DNA of 64,000 nt. Origin: Fodinibacter sp963834965 (GTDB lineage Bacteria; Actinomycetota; Actinomycetes; Actinomycetales; Dermatophilaceae). Shown here in pieces: positions 33,168 to 41,156 of the stretch (positions are counted from its first letter, which is position 1; each line of letters begins with the position of its first letter). Under the pieces are notes generated by a model that saw only the letters and a list, made by a program, of their open reading frames with translations, had not been told where the DNA came from and made no database searches. The translations under genes and the position numbers were made by a program. The DNA lies in contig CAWIEI010000035.1 of NCBI GenBank assembly GCA_963834965.1, positions 224,597 to 288,596 of the forward strand, read 5' to 3'.

Positions 33168-36074
33168 TCAGCCACTCATCGCCGCGGCAGCAGCAGCGTG
33201 GTTGGCCGCCTGGTGCAGTGCAGTCTCCGTGGCGATCGGCTCGGGCTTGAGGTCGATGACGACCCTCTTGACGGTGCCGGTGAACGCGTACGGAGCCTTG
33301 TCGCGGTAGGCGGCGTCGACCGTCATCCCGTTGTCGCGGCCGACGTCGAGGCCCGCGTAGAAGGAGAACCGCATTGCCACGGTGGTGTCCATCCGGCCGC
33401 CGCCGATCTGCTGGTCGCCGGCCCACAGGGTCACGTCGCCGCCGGTGCCGGGTCGGGGCGCGTCGGCCTCGAAGCGCATCGTCACGGTGACGTCGCCGGT
33501 GGGCAGCGGGTCGGTCGAGACCTGGCTGTAGCGGTGGATGCCCATCATCGAGTAGCTGTGGTGCAGCCGGCCATCGGCGTCGACCCACAGCGAGAAGCCG
33601 CCCATCTCGTCGGCCTCGGCGATGATGACGCCCTCCGCTCCCCCCTCGGGAATGGTGAGGTCGGCCTCCAGGGCGTAGGTGCGCCCGTAGACCCGCGGAA
33701 TCATGCCGGAGGCGATGTTCGCAACGTCGCCGTACAGGGTCGTTCGGGTGACGGTGGGCAGCGGCGGGAGGATGCCGAAGAAGATGCACAGCCCGCTCAG
33801 CAGTGGGAGCACCTGGTACTTCTCGGCCTCGACCCAGAACAGCTCCTTGAGCTCGGCGAGCTTGTCCGGGTGCTCGGCGGCCAAGTCGTGGCCCTGGCTG
33901 AAGTCGTCGGGCAGGTAGTAGAGCTCCCAGGTGTCCTGCTCCGGGTCGTAGACGCCGGGCGCGAAGCGGGCGATGGTCTCCGGCGTGCCGTCCCAAGGGA
34001 TCCGGTCGAGCCTGGCGCAGGCCCACCAGCCGTCCTGGTAGATGGCGCGGTTCGCGAACGTCTCGAAGTACTGAACGGTGTGCTGCTCGGGTGCCTGGGC
34101 GTCGTCGAAGGTGTACGCGAAGCTGGTGCCGTGCATCGGCTCCTGCTCGATGCCGTCGACGTACTCGGCCTGCGGGATGCCGGCCACCTCCAGAATCGTT
34201 GGCGCGATGTCGATGCAGTGGGTGAACTGCGAGCGCAAGCCGGAGTTGGCCGGGATCCGCTCTGGCCACGCCACGACCATGCCGTCGCGGGTGCCGCCCA
34301 GGTGCGAGCCGACCTGCTTGCCCCACTGGAAGGGGGTGTTGCCGGCCCAGGCCCACGCCGCGGCGTAGTGGGGGGCGAACGCGTCGGTGCCCCAGGCGTC
34401 GAGTCCGCCGTAGTCACCGATGAGCGACAGCTGCTGCTCGGGCGTCAGCCGGATGCCGTTGCCCGCGGTCATCTCGTTGAACGAGCCGGTGATGGTGCCC
34501 TCCAGGCTCGCCCCGTTGTCACCAAAGATGTAGATGACCAGGGTGTTCTCCAACTCGCCCATCTCGTCGATGGCGTCGAGCAGCCGGCCGACGTTGGCGT
34601 CGGCGTTCTCCTGGAAGCCGGCGTAGACCTCCATCTGGCGGGCGTAGAGCTTCTTCTCGTTCTCCGACAACGTGTCCCAGGCGGGGAAGGTGTCCGGGCG
34701 GGGGGTGAGCACCGTGTCGTCGGGGATGACGCCGAGCGCTTTCTGCCGGTCGAAGGTCTCCTCCCGCACCCGGTCCCAGCCCCGGTCGAACTTCCCGCGG
34801 TACTTGTCGCTCCACTCGACCGGCACGTGGTGCGGCGCGTGGGCGCAGCCGGTGGCGTAGTAGGCGAACCACGGCTTGCTCTGGTCCTGAGCACGCACGC
34901 TGTGCAGCCAGGCGATGGTCTTGTCGGTCAACGCGTCGGGCAGGTAGAACTCGGCCCCGCCCTCGCCCTCCGGGACGCCGACGATGGTGTTGTCCTGCGT
35001 GATCAGCGGGTCGAACTGCCCCGACTCCGCCCCGAGGAAGCCCCAGAAGTGCTCGAACCCCCATCCGAGCGGCCACCGGTCGTGTGGGCCGGCCGCACCC
35101 TGCACGTGGTCGGGCGTGAGGTGCCACTTGCCGAAACCGGCTGTGGCGTAGCCGTTGTCGCGCAGGATCCGGGGGAACGGCGCGCAGGTCTTGGGCAGCG
35201 CGGCCGTGTAGCCGGGGAACGGGCCGGGGAACTCGCCGATCGAGCCGAAGCCCACGGCGTGGTTGTTGCGCCCGGTCAGTGTCGCGGCCCTGGTCGGGGA
35301 GCACATCGCGGTGACGTGGAAGCGGTTGTAGCTCAGCCCCATCTCGCCGACCCGTGTCATCGTCGGGGTCGAGACCGGGCCGCCGAAGGTGCCCGGGTTG
35401 CCGAAGCCTGAGTCGTCGATGAGCACGAGCAGCACGTTGGGTGCGCCGGCGGGCGCTGTCGGGGACATGTTGATCGACCAGTCGGCCGATGAGGCGTCCA
35501 GGGTGCGACCCTGCACGCCGCCGAAGGCCGGGTCGGGGATGGGCAGGCGGGTTCGGTCGGGGCTGAACTTGCCCATGGCCTCCTCGAGGGATGCCTTCAG
35601 CCCACGGACCAGCCCGTCCTTGTCGGACACCACCACCGACTTCGCCATCGCCCCGGTCAGGGCCTGCTGGTAGGTGAGCAGCTGGTCGTCGTCGAGCACG
35701 GCGATGATGCCGGCCGAGCCGGCCGGCAGGGCGGTGCCGATCTTGTCGCGGATGCCGGCCTTGAGCTGGTGGTCGGCGAACTTCCCGACGATCGCGCCAC
35801 CCGCCGCGCCGACCGCCACCGCGGCCAGGAGCGGCGGCGCGAACAACCCCACCGCCAGGCCCACGCCCGCACCCCACCCGGCGCCCTTGCGCCCGACGTG
35901 GTCGCCGGTGTCGACGACGGTCACCGTGCCGTCCAGCTCATGCGTGACCAGGATGACGCCATCGACGCGCACGGTCTTGGTCTTCACCAGCCCCACGAGG
36001 GAGTCGAAGTCGGCTCGGGCCGCGTCGAGGCTCTGGTAGGCGGCCACGACGACGTCGACGTTGTCCTTGGACAC
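33168..36074 (-). CDS. Sulfatase (arylsulfatase family) with N-terminal glycine-zipper/DUF1269-like domain
   Basis: A 968-aa protein. Residues 1-170 resemble DUF1269-type proteins: VVAAYQSLDAARADFDSL, then a Gly/Ala-zipper membrane segment at about 55-90 (GAGVGLAVGLFAPPLLAAVA) and KFADHQLKAGIRDKIG. The alkaline-phosphatase-fold sulfatase follows at about 210-790, with metal Asp pair in VLLVLIDDSGFGNPG, the formylglycine motif CSPTR at Cys258, GKWHLTP and IFGDNGASLEG. A C-terminal lectin-like beta domain (about 800-950) ends the protein. GTG 36074 has GGAGGAAA upstream. An anaerobic- or FGE-type maturase must be elsewhere. Without a classical signal peptide, its location is uncertain. Confidence 0.88.
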   Translation of the reverse strand: MSKDNVDVVVAAYQSLDAARADFDSLVGLVKTKTVRVDGVILVTHELDGTVTVVDTGDHVGRKGAGWGAGVGLAVGLFAPPLLAAVAVGAAGGAIVGKFADHQLKAGIRDKIGTALPAGSAGIIAVLDDDQLLTYQQALTGAMAKSVVVSDKDGLVRGLKASLEEAMGKFSPDRTRLPIPDPAFGGVQGRTLDASSADWSINMSPTAPAGAPNVLLVLIDDSGFGNPGTFGGPVSTPTMTRVGEMGLSYNRFHVTAMCSPTRAATLTGRNNHAVGFGSIGEFPGPFPGYTAALPKTCAPFPRILRDNGYATAGFGKWHLTPDHVQGAAGPHDRWPLGWGFEHFWGFLGAESGQFDPLITQDNTIVGVPEGEGGAEFYLPDALTDKTIAWLHSVRAQDQSKPWFAYYATGCAHAPHHVPVEWSDKYRGKFDRGWDRVREETFDRQKALGVIPDDTVLTPRPDTFPAWDTLSENEKKLYARQMEVYAGFQENADANVGRLLDAIDEMGELENTLVIYIFGDNGASLEGTITGSFNEMTAGNGIRLTPEQQLSLIGDYGGLDAWGTDAFAPHYAAAWAWAGNTPFQWGKQVGSHLGGTRDGMVVAWPERIPANSGLRSQFTHCIDIAPTILEVAGIPQAEYVDGIEQEPMHGTSFAYTFDDAQAPEQHTVQYFETFANRAIYQDGWWACARLDRIPWDGTPETIARFAPGVYDPEQDTWELYYLPDDFSQGHDLAAEHPDKLAELKELFWVEAEKYQVLPLLSGLCIFFGILPPLPTVTRTTLYGDVANIASGMIPRVYGRTYALEADLTIPEGGAEGVIIAEADEMGGFSLWVDADGRLHHSYSMMGIHRYSQVSTDPLPTGDVTVTMRFEADAPRPGTGGDVTLWAGDQQIGGGRMDTTVAMRFSFYAGLDVGRDNGMTVDAAYRDKAPYAFTGTVKRVVIDLKPEPIATETALHQAANHAAAAAAMSG

Positions 36075-36540
36075 GGGTTTCCTCCGTCTGAGAGCTGTCG
36101 AGCGACTCCCGGAGGGAGCCTGCGCCCTGGGCGCGCGCCTCCCTCCACTCAACGGCATCCGCTGCGCACCGTCCTCGCCCTCAACGGATGACCCGCCAGC
36201 GCACCCTGGGGATCGGGCTCAGGGGCTGGGGATCGTGGCGTCCGTGTAGTGCGACAGCGGCAACAAGCAGGTGCGCAGAGACAACCATCCGGCAGCCATT
36301 CCGGCGAGTTGGTTGTCCTATAAACGGATAGGCGATCACCCACTTGAGCTGGCGAAGGGACTCGAACCCTCAACCCCCTGTTTACAAGGTCTCTCGGTCA
36401 GAGGCGTTGGAACGCCCTGACCTGCAGAAACACGACTCATGACGGCTGGTTGGGGTTCGCTGCGCGACCGGCGTGCGATACGGAGGATCTCTTGTGGCTA
36501 CCTGTGTCGTGCGACATCCGCGCAACCGCTTCGCGGTTCA
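36075..36540. other. 466-nt gap at the left island boundary
   Basis: It holds an inverted repeat GACAACCA/TGGTTGTC (36280-36287/36310-36317) and the 43-nt tRNA-Thr repeat (36346-36388). I see no gene. Sequence right of the repeat (CGCCCTGACCTGCAGAAACAC) resembles that right of 40327. Confidence 0.65.
36346..36388. repeat. Left attachment site: exact 43-nt copy of tRNA-Thr 3' half
   Basis: Identical to 51429-51471, which lies in the tRNA-Thr gene from the discriminator to the anticodon loop. Tyrosine-recombinase elements use exactly this part of tRNAs. In orientation and position it is the distal attachment site of an island about 15.1 kb long. Confidence 0.85.
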
Positions 36541-36816
36541 TCACGCGCGGTAGATGTCACCTCGGTGGCCGATGGCCAGGACGGTCACCGCTCGGGCCTG
36601 TTCGTCGATGCGGTAGAGAACTCTGTAGGTGCCTCGCCGCGCACTGTGCCGGTCGGCCAGAGGTGCTCGGAGCTGCTTCCCGACGCGGTGCGGGTTCTCG
36701 AGCAACGGGCCGGTGATGAACTCGAACGCGGCGGTGGCAACGGCTTCGGGGAGGTCTTCGGTGAGGTGCCGGCGAGCCGAGGAGACGATCAGGAGCTGGT
36801 AGCGCGGATCGCTCAC
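36541..36816 (-). CDS. RelE/ParE-family toxin
   Basis: A 91-aa protein with the RelE fold: YQLLIVSSARRHLTEDLPEA at the start, KQLRAPLADRHSARRGTYRV and VLYRIDEQARAVTVLAIGHR at the end. The Arg/Tyr/His residues in the last two segments are the RelE-type catalytic positions, so ribosome-dependent mRNA cleavage is likely; ParE-type gyrase inhibition is less so. ATG 36816 overlaps the stop of the upstream antitoxin gene (ATGA 36813-36816). Confidence 0.88.
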   Translation of the reverse strand: MSDPRYQLLIVSSARRHLTEDLPEAVATAAFEFITGPLLENPHRVGKQLRAPLADRHSARRGTYRVLYRIDEQARAVTVLAIGHRGDIYRA

Positions 36817-37094
36817 GCCGAGGTCCGGCGTGAACGCATCGCCGCCTCGAGGTCCTCTTGGGTCTCGACCCGGCCAGCGGCCAGGTCGGCCTCGGCTGCG
36901 GCCAGCTGGGTCATCAGGCCGGCGTCCCCCAGGACGGCGATGGTCTCTTCGAGCATCGCCAGGTCATCCGGGGAGAGGAGGACGGCCGAGGGCTGACCGT
37001 GCACGGTGACCGTGACCCGTTCGTGGTGCTTGCTCACTCGGCTCACGACCTCGGACAGGTGCGCCTTCGCATCGGCCAGTGGAATGCTCGTCAT
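36813..37094 (-). CDS. Phd/YefM-family antitoxin
   Basis: About 93 aa. TSIPLADAKAHLSEVVSRVS and ERVTVTVHGQPSAVLLSPDD are the Phd/YefM DNA-binding fold; the C-terminal helices (about 55-93) would wrap the RelE-like toxin. ATG 37094 is preferred because a -10-like CATACT ends 7 nt upstream, which would make a leaderless mRNA; GTG 37100 is an alternative. Same operon as the toxin; autoregulation is expected. Confidence 0.87.
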   Translation of the reverse strand: MTSIPLADAKAHLSEVVSRVSKHHERVTVTVHGQPSAVLLSPDDLAMLEETIAVLGDAGLMTQLAAAEADLAAGRVETQEDLEAAMRSRRTSA

Positions 37095-37251
37095 GGTCAC
37101 AAGTATGACTAGAACAGGGGGCTGGTGTCCAGAGAACCAACCTCACCGACCGCGGCAACCGTGCGTTGAGGCGGGGTGCTTCTCAGCTCCACTGGAGCAT
37201 GGCTCACACACGGTCGAGCAGGGCCCAACCGATTCCGCCCAGACAGGACAC

Positions 37252-37395
37252 CTAAACGAGGCCGGCCAACGCGGCCTCGAAGCACGCGCCCTGACCGGTG
37301 CGCTCAATTGCCAGGCCGCCACCAATGAGAGTGCCGAAGGCGAGCAACAGCCAAACGCGAAAGTGCAGGGGCGCCCGCTGTCTCCCCGCGTCCAT
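37252..37395 (-). CDS. 47-aa single-pass membrane protein
   Basis: This short gene starts with ATG 37395 directly after GGAGGAGAGGT, one of the strongest ribosome sites in the window, and ends TAG at 37252-37254. The protein has a basic start (DAGRQRAPLHFR), a transmembrane helix (VWLLLAFGTLIGGGLAI) and a short tail with one Cys. It lies 169 nt downstream of the SBF-family transporter gene on the same strand. I recognise no family; a small regulatory or accessory membrane protein is plausible. Confidence 0.6.
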   Translation of the reverse strand: MDAGRQRAPLHFRVWLLLAFGTLIGGGLAIERTGQGACFEAALAGLV

Positions 37396-37564
37396 ACCTC
37401 TCCTCCGGTTGGTCGTCCCTTGAGTGGTGCCAAGCCTGACAGGCGAAGCTCAGTCCTGCGTGGAACCGCGCATCGCCGCGAGCCGTCGCCTCCCCACCTG
37501 CGGCAGATCCGTGCGCGCCCAGCGCACCCGATGTGGGAGTAGCGCGCTCTTCTGCGCGCAGGTT

Positions 37565-38482
37565 TCAGGTCGCAGTTTGGGCCGAGGTGTCGGTCGTCGT
37601 GCCGCTGGCTGTTGGTGCGCCGCGCCGCCACATGAGAACGAACAGCACGATGACCGTGACGCCGACGGTGTTCAGGATCGTGATGGACACCGTGACAAGC
37701 GGGTCGGCCGCGAAGGGAAAGATCATCATCAAGAGCATGGGGGCGACGTTGCGTACCGCCGTGGTCACCTCGGTCGCATGCCTGCTTCCCACTTCTTTGA
37801 CGCGAAGGCCAGTAACGAGAAGGTAGCCACACCCCAAGCCGATAAATGGGCCAGCGAGGGCCGCGATGTAGCTGGCGGTTCCCCAGGTCTGGACGAACAG
37901 ACTCCAATACGCAACCAGCGTGAAATTGAGATTGAAGAGCAGTGACAGAATCGCGACTCGGGTGACCCACTGCGCCAAGGGCGCCGTCAGGTCCGGCCAC
38001 CAAACCCTGAAGGCGGACCCGAGAACGAGCGGCAGGACCAGAAAGAGCAGCAGCGGCCAAGCAACATCCCAGGCAGAGGTCTTGAGGTTCGCATCCACCG
38101 CATCGATGGCGAGGGGCAACCCGAGCGGAAGTGCGATAACGGTCGCGCAGGTCAAGATCACCAGCAAGGTGGTGGCAAGGCCGTCGTCGGCTTTGGCCAG
38201 CTTGGCGAGGACGGGCGCGAACGGCATGCCTGCACACAGGGCTGCCACGCAGAACCCGACCTTGATCTCTCCTGGAATAGACGCGGCGATCGTCAGCAAG
38301 TAGCCAACAAAGACGATGGGGATGACGACGAAGTTGATCAACAGCAGCCACAACGCGATTCTTCGATGGGTGACGACCTGGCCCAACAGCTTGCCGACAG
38401 GCAGCCTGAGGCCTAACCCGAACGCGTTCAAAATCACGAAGAGCACGCCGAAGCCGTTGATCAGGACAGCCTGACTGGACAT
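37565..38482 (-). CDS. SBF/ACR3-like (bile acid:sodium symporter family) transporter
   Basis: A 305-aa polytopic protein with about 9-10 transmembrane helices. FGLGLRLPVGKLLGQVVTHR matches the typical start of the SBF fold, CAGMPFAPVLAKLAKADDGL its first crossover region, and EVTTAVRNVAPMLLMMIF the second. I did not see the conserved Cys of ACR3 arsenite exporters, so organic-anion transport is as likely as arsenite. ATG 38482 follows GAGAGG; the longer in-frame extension has no site. A 47-aa membrane protein gene follows. It may be island cargo. Confidence 0.82.
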   Translation of the reverse strand: MSSQAVLINGFGVLFVILNAFGLGLRLPVGKLLGQVVTHRRIALWLLLINFVVIPIVFVGYLLTIAASIPGEIKVGFCVAALCAGMPFAPVLAKLAKADDGLATTLLVILTCATVIALPLGLPLAIDAVDANLKTSAWDVAWPLLLFLVLPLVLGSAFRVWWPDLTAPLAQWVTRVAILSLLFNLNFTLVAYWSLFVQTWGTASYIAALAGPFIGLGCGYLLVTGLRVKEVGSRHATEVTTAVRNVAPMLLMMIFPFAADPLVTVSITILNTVGVTVIVLFVLMWRRGAPTASGTTTDTSAQTAT

Positions 38483-38660
38483 TTCAATACCTCTCAGCGG
38501 AGATGTGAACGGGCAGGGCCACTGCCATGACGCACCCTCGTGCGACAGCGTCGACCCGTACCTCTTCCGGGCCATACCTTGCCCTACCGCGGCTTGGCGC
38601 CGCACGCTCATCAGCAGGATCGGGCAACGCCCGACCTGAGGCAGATGCGTGAAGGTTTGC

Positions 38661-39008
38661 TCAGCTGGCGGTGTTGAGTCGCCGGACGATGAGCTGGTTG
38701 ATGCTGAGCTTCTCTTCGGCGGCTTCGATGGCCAAGCGTCGGTGCAGGGCTTCACCGACTCGTAGGTTGAACTTGCCCGAGTAGGCGCGCTCGGCGAGTG
38801 GGTCGGGTATGGGCTCACCTTGGGCGGTCATGTCCTGGACGATCTCGGCGATGAGGGTCTCGAGCCCGGTGAGGGCGTCCACCTGAGTGGCGGCCAGCCA
38901 GGACAGGGAGGGGAACTCCAGGCAGGTGGCGACGAACTCATCGTCCTCGACGGACCAGGTGACGCGGTAGGTGTAGTGCGAGATATCAGCGGTGGGCATG
39001 GTCTGCAT
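38661..39008 (-). CDS. hicB: HicB antitoxin
   Basis: A 115-aa protein. The N-terminal HicB fold (YTYRVTWSVEDDEFVATCLE, PSLSWLAATQVDALTGLETL) is a partly degraded RNase-H-like domain. The C-terminal ribbon-helix-helix DNA-binding part is KFNLRVGEALHRRLAIEAAE with SINQLIVRRLN. It neutralises HicA and represses the operon. ATG 39008 has GGAGG 8 nt upstream. It lies 11 nt after hicA. Confidence 0.9.
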   Translation of the reverse strand: MQTMPTADISHYTYRVTWSVEDDEFVATCLEFPSLSWLAATQVDALTGLETLIAEIVQDMTAQGEPIPDPLAERAYSGKFNLRVGEALHRRLAIEAAEEKLSINQLIVRRLNTAS

Positions 39009-39019
39009 CAATTGGCCTC

Positions 39020-39259
39020 CTACTTCTCGATCGCGGTCAGGACTTGGCGCGCCTGGTAGGGCTTGGCTCTGCCTTGGTGGTTCTGGATGTTCACCCGGGG
39101 GTCGCCGGGCCGGGGTGCGGAAGTGCGGAACACCGCATGAGATCCGCCGGTGGTGCGTGGTGGTCCGAAGTAGTGCTCGCAAACCTTGTGCAGGTCGGTG
39201 TAGCGGACGTTCTTCGGGTTGGCCCTCATGGCGGTGAGGACCTTCTCGGTGGACGCCAC
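39020..39259 (-). CDS. hicA: HicA mRNA interferase toxin
   Basis: A 79-aa double-stranded-RNA-binding-fold toxin. The catalytic His lies in TTGGSHAVFRT; the conserved C-terminus is RVNIQNHQGRAKPYQARQVL. It cleaves mRNA independently of the ribosome. GTG 39259 lies 5 nt from the operator palindrome 39265-39288, whose arm (TACCAT, minus strand 39270-39265) could serve as -10, again giving a leaderless mRNA. First gene of hicAB. Confidence 0.9.
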   Translation of the reverse strand: MASTEKVLTAMRANPKNVRYTDLHKVCEHYFGPPRTTGGSHAVFRTSAPRPGDPRVNIQNHQGRAKPYQARQVLTAIEK

Positions 39260-39264
39260 ATGTT

Positions 39265-39288
39265 GATGGTACTACCAGCAGTACCATC
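39265..39288. promoter_or_regulatory. hicAB operator
   Basis: GATGGTACT-ACCAGC-AGTACCATC is a perfect inverted repeat with 9-nt arms and 6-nt spacer, just upstream of hicA. The ribbon-helix-helix domain of HicB is the expected binder. The arm next to the gene doubles as a possible -10. Confidence 0.7.
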
Positions 39289-39327
39289 ACGCCTAGGGTG
39301 CCGCTCGTTTAGGGTTCCGGAAGCCAG

Positions 39328-40052
39328 CTACGCCGCCAGGATGTAGTTGGGGTGGCGGTCCAGGTTCTTGCGGGCCCGGTCGTAGCGCATGGTGGTGCGT
39401 GGGTCGGCGTGGCGGGCGGCGGGTGGCGCAGTGCCGGTCCATCCGGGTGCCGCTTCGGGTGCGCAGGACCGGGCCGGACTCCCGGTCGCCCACGGCTCGC
39501 TCGATGGCGCGGGACACCGCGGGCGGTAGCGGGGTGAGTACGACCTTGCCGCCCTTGCCGCGGACCTTGAGCACCCGGTGGCCGTGCTCCTCACCGAGGT
39601 CCTCGATGTCCGCACCACAGGCCTCAAAGATCCGCAGCCCGAGCAGGCCCAGCATCGCCACCAGCGCGAAGTCGTTGAGGTTCGGCGAGGTGCGGGCGGT
39701 GGCGAGCATGGCCTCGAACTGCAGGTGCGTCAGGCCCAGGGTGGGCGACTCAGGCAGCACGTTGGGCCGGCGCACGTACTCCGCCGGAGAGTGCGCCAGC
39801 ACCTCGTCGCTCACGCAGGTGCGGTAGAACCCGGCCAGGACCGCCACCCGGCGGCTGATCGTGGACAGCTTGTACCGGCGTACTTCCTGCATCCACCGCA
39901 GGTACAGCTCGACATGGGGCCGCACGCAGGTCGGACTAGGTGTGCACCCGCGACTGCCCCCTGAACCGGGCCAGGTAGGCGGCGACGGCGTGACGAAGAC
40001 GGTCCGAGACCGGAGGCAACACGACAGGAACCAAAATCTGTGAAGTAGTCAT
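39328..40052 (-). pseudogene. Tyrosine recombinase/integrase, multiply deleted
   Basis: It starts at ATG 40052 (TTSQILVPVVLPPVSDRLRH, AAYLARFRGQSRVHT), is stopped by TAG at 39936-39938, and loses frame and about 15 codons before RPHVELYLRWMQEVRRYKLS. The core then reads intact (LGLLGLRIFEACGADIEDLG with the box I Arg, VRGKGGKVVLTPL). A second deletion of about 45 codons after GTRMDRHC removes box II (HxLRH). The nucleophile Tyr survives in ARHADPRTTMRYDRARKNLD, in another frame. This is a dead member of a recombinase family common in actinobacteria. Confidence 0.85.
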
Positions 40053-40282
40053 TACGCAGCGTCCGCCCAGCACCCGCGACGATCAAGGCATCACACGACG
40101 GGCGGCAAACCCGGTAAACGGGCGCGCGCTGCCCTGAGCGTTGGCGATAATGCCGTGGAGCGATGTCCGTGCGATATCTCTGGCATCTCGTGATCATCCG
40201 TGACCTTTCCTGTCCCCACCGGCAGCGCTGCTGCGCGTCCTCAATGCGGCACGGGACAAGGGTTTTGAGCAAGACCTACCGT

Positions 40283-40327
40283 GACCTGGCGAAGGGACTG
40301 ACAAACCCTCAACCCCCTGTTTACAAG
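40283..40327. repeat. Second, degenerate tRNA-Thr attachment site
   Basis: GAC-CTGGCGAAGGGACT, a short variable part, then AACCCTCAACCCCCTGTTTA-CAAG matches the 43-nt core with a substitution and a small insertion. The right flank (CGCCCTGACCTGCAAGAACAC) also resembles the flank right of 36388. It marks an older or tandem insertion splitting the island into about 3.9 kb and 11.1 kb parts. Confidence 0.75.
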
Positions 40328-40407
40328 AGCCAATCTGCCAGGGCGCTACATCGCCCTGACCTGCAAGAACACCAACCTCCCGGCACACGCGCACCGGAAC
40401 CTGCCGC

Positions 40408-40420
40408 CTGCGTGCCATAT
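40408..40420. repeat. CTGCGTGCCATAT repeat, left copy (candidate integrase arm site)
   Basis: The same 13-mer lies at 51310-51322. Both copies are roughly 90-110 nt inside the two attachment cores of the 40.3-51.4 kb segment, the position of integrase arm-type sites. Confidence 0.45.
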
Positions 40421-40567
40421 GCGTGAACGCCAATGTCCCCCTGTGGCACGGAGATTCGCTGGCACACCGCCTCCGAAAGGCGAGCCGCGTGGTCCCCGAT
40501 CCGCTCAGTTTAGGCCCGCTACGATCTCGCGCCGGCGCGTCGACCGGCGTTGCGGACGGCAAGCATG

Positions 40568-40587
40568 TATACCCATATTTGGGTATA
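40568..40587. promoter_or_regulatory. Operator dyad of the XRE regulator
   Basis: TATACCCA-TATT-TGGGTATA, perfect 8-nt arms. It overlaps a -10-like TATCAT (40586-40591) that ends 7 nt before ATG 40599. Self-repression and a leaderless mRNA are expected. Confidence 0.65.
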
Positions 40588-40598
40588 TCATTGCTTGC

Positions 40599-41156
40599 AT
40601 GAGTTCAAGGGATCGTCTGCGTATGCGCCTGGCGGCGCTGATCGAGGCTGCCGGTTTCAACCAGAGCCAGGCGGCGCATGCCGTCGGGTGCACGCCTTCG
40701 CGACTGGGAGACTACCTGGCCGGTCGCACCGTCCCCTCAGCACTGGTTCTGCTCGACCTCGAAGACGCAGCCGAGCAGGCAGGACACCGCACGTGGATGC
40801 GGGCCTCGGATGTCATCGACGCAGTGGCCACCCACTGCGACTCAGATCCGATGTGGGCCATGCGAATGCTGCTCCAAGGACGTGACCAGTCCCTCGCACT
40901 GAGCACGCCGGCCCGTCGCGCGATCTGGGCGACGGGCTCCCCAGGACTGGCCTTGACTGGCCCGTGGAAGACGCTGGCGCACACCATCTTGCGCGAGACC
41001 GCGCGCGACGGGCGGCCGATCCCCCAGTGGCTCGCTGCCCCCATGCCGCTACGCGAGCCCTGGGCCCCACTTCCGTTGAGGCCGGGGCGAGCATTGGATG
41101 ATGGCCTTGCCGCGCTCGGCATCCAGATCAACGAGCGTGAGCTGGTCACGGCGTGA
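40599..41156 (+). CDS. XRE-type DNA-binding regulator (antitoxin-like), intact copy A
   Basis: A 185-aa protein. The N-terminal helix-turn-helix is RLRMRLAALIEAAGFNQSQA and AHAVGCTPSRLGDYLAGRTV (about 5-45). A helical middle part follows (EDAAEQAGHRTWMRASDVID, AVATHCDSDPMWAMRMLLQG) and a C-terminal region reaches GRPIPQWLAAPMPLREPWAP. The gene overlaps the downstream nucleotidyltransferase (GTGA 41153-41156), the arrangement of a regulator-plus-NTase toxin-antitoxin pair. ATG 40599 is 7 nt from TATCAT and 12 nt from the dyad. A decayed paralogue sits at 32407. Identification as antitoxin is inference. Confidence 0.75.
   Translation: MSSRDRLRMRLAALIEAAGFNQSQAAHAVGCTPSRLGDYLAGRTVPSALVLLDLEDAAEQAGHRTWMRASDVIDAVATHCDSDPMWAMRMLLQGRDQSLALSTPARRAIWATGSPGLALTGPWKTLAHTILRETARDGRPIPQWLAAPMPLREPWAPLPLRPGRALDDGLAALGIQINERELVTA

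Larger units (their letters stand above)
40053..40598. other. 546-nt gap at the internal element junction
   Basis: It contains the degenerate tRNA-Thr repeat (40283-40327), a copy of CTGCGTGCCATAT (40408-40420) and the operator dyad 40568-40587. I see no gene. Confidence 0.6.

Noticed and set aside
33198..35411. Plus-strand 737-aa frame
   Set aside because: Antisense of the sulfatase gene, which has catalytic motifs and a good ribosome site.
36346..36388. tRNA gene at the left repeat
   Set aside because: Only the 3' half matches; the sequence beyond the anticodon cannot form D or acceptor arms. It is an attachment site.
37143..38351. Minus-strand 402-aa frame across the SBF gene
   Set aside because: Out-of-frame overlap with the clear transporter; no motif. 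A real 47-aa gene lies within its C-terminal span in another frame.
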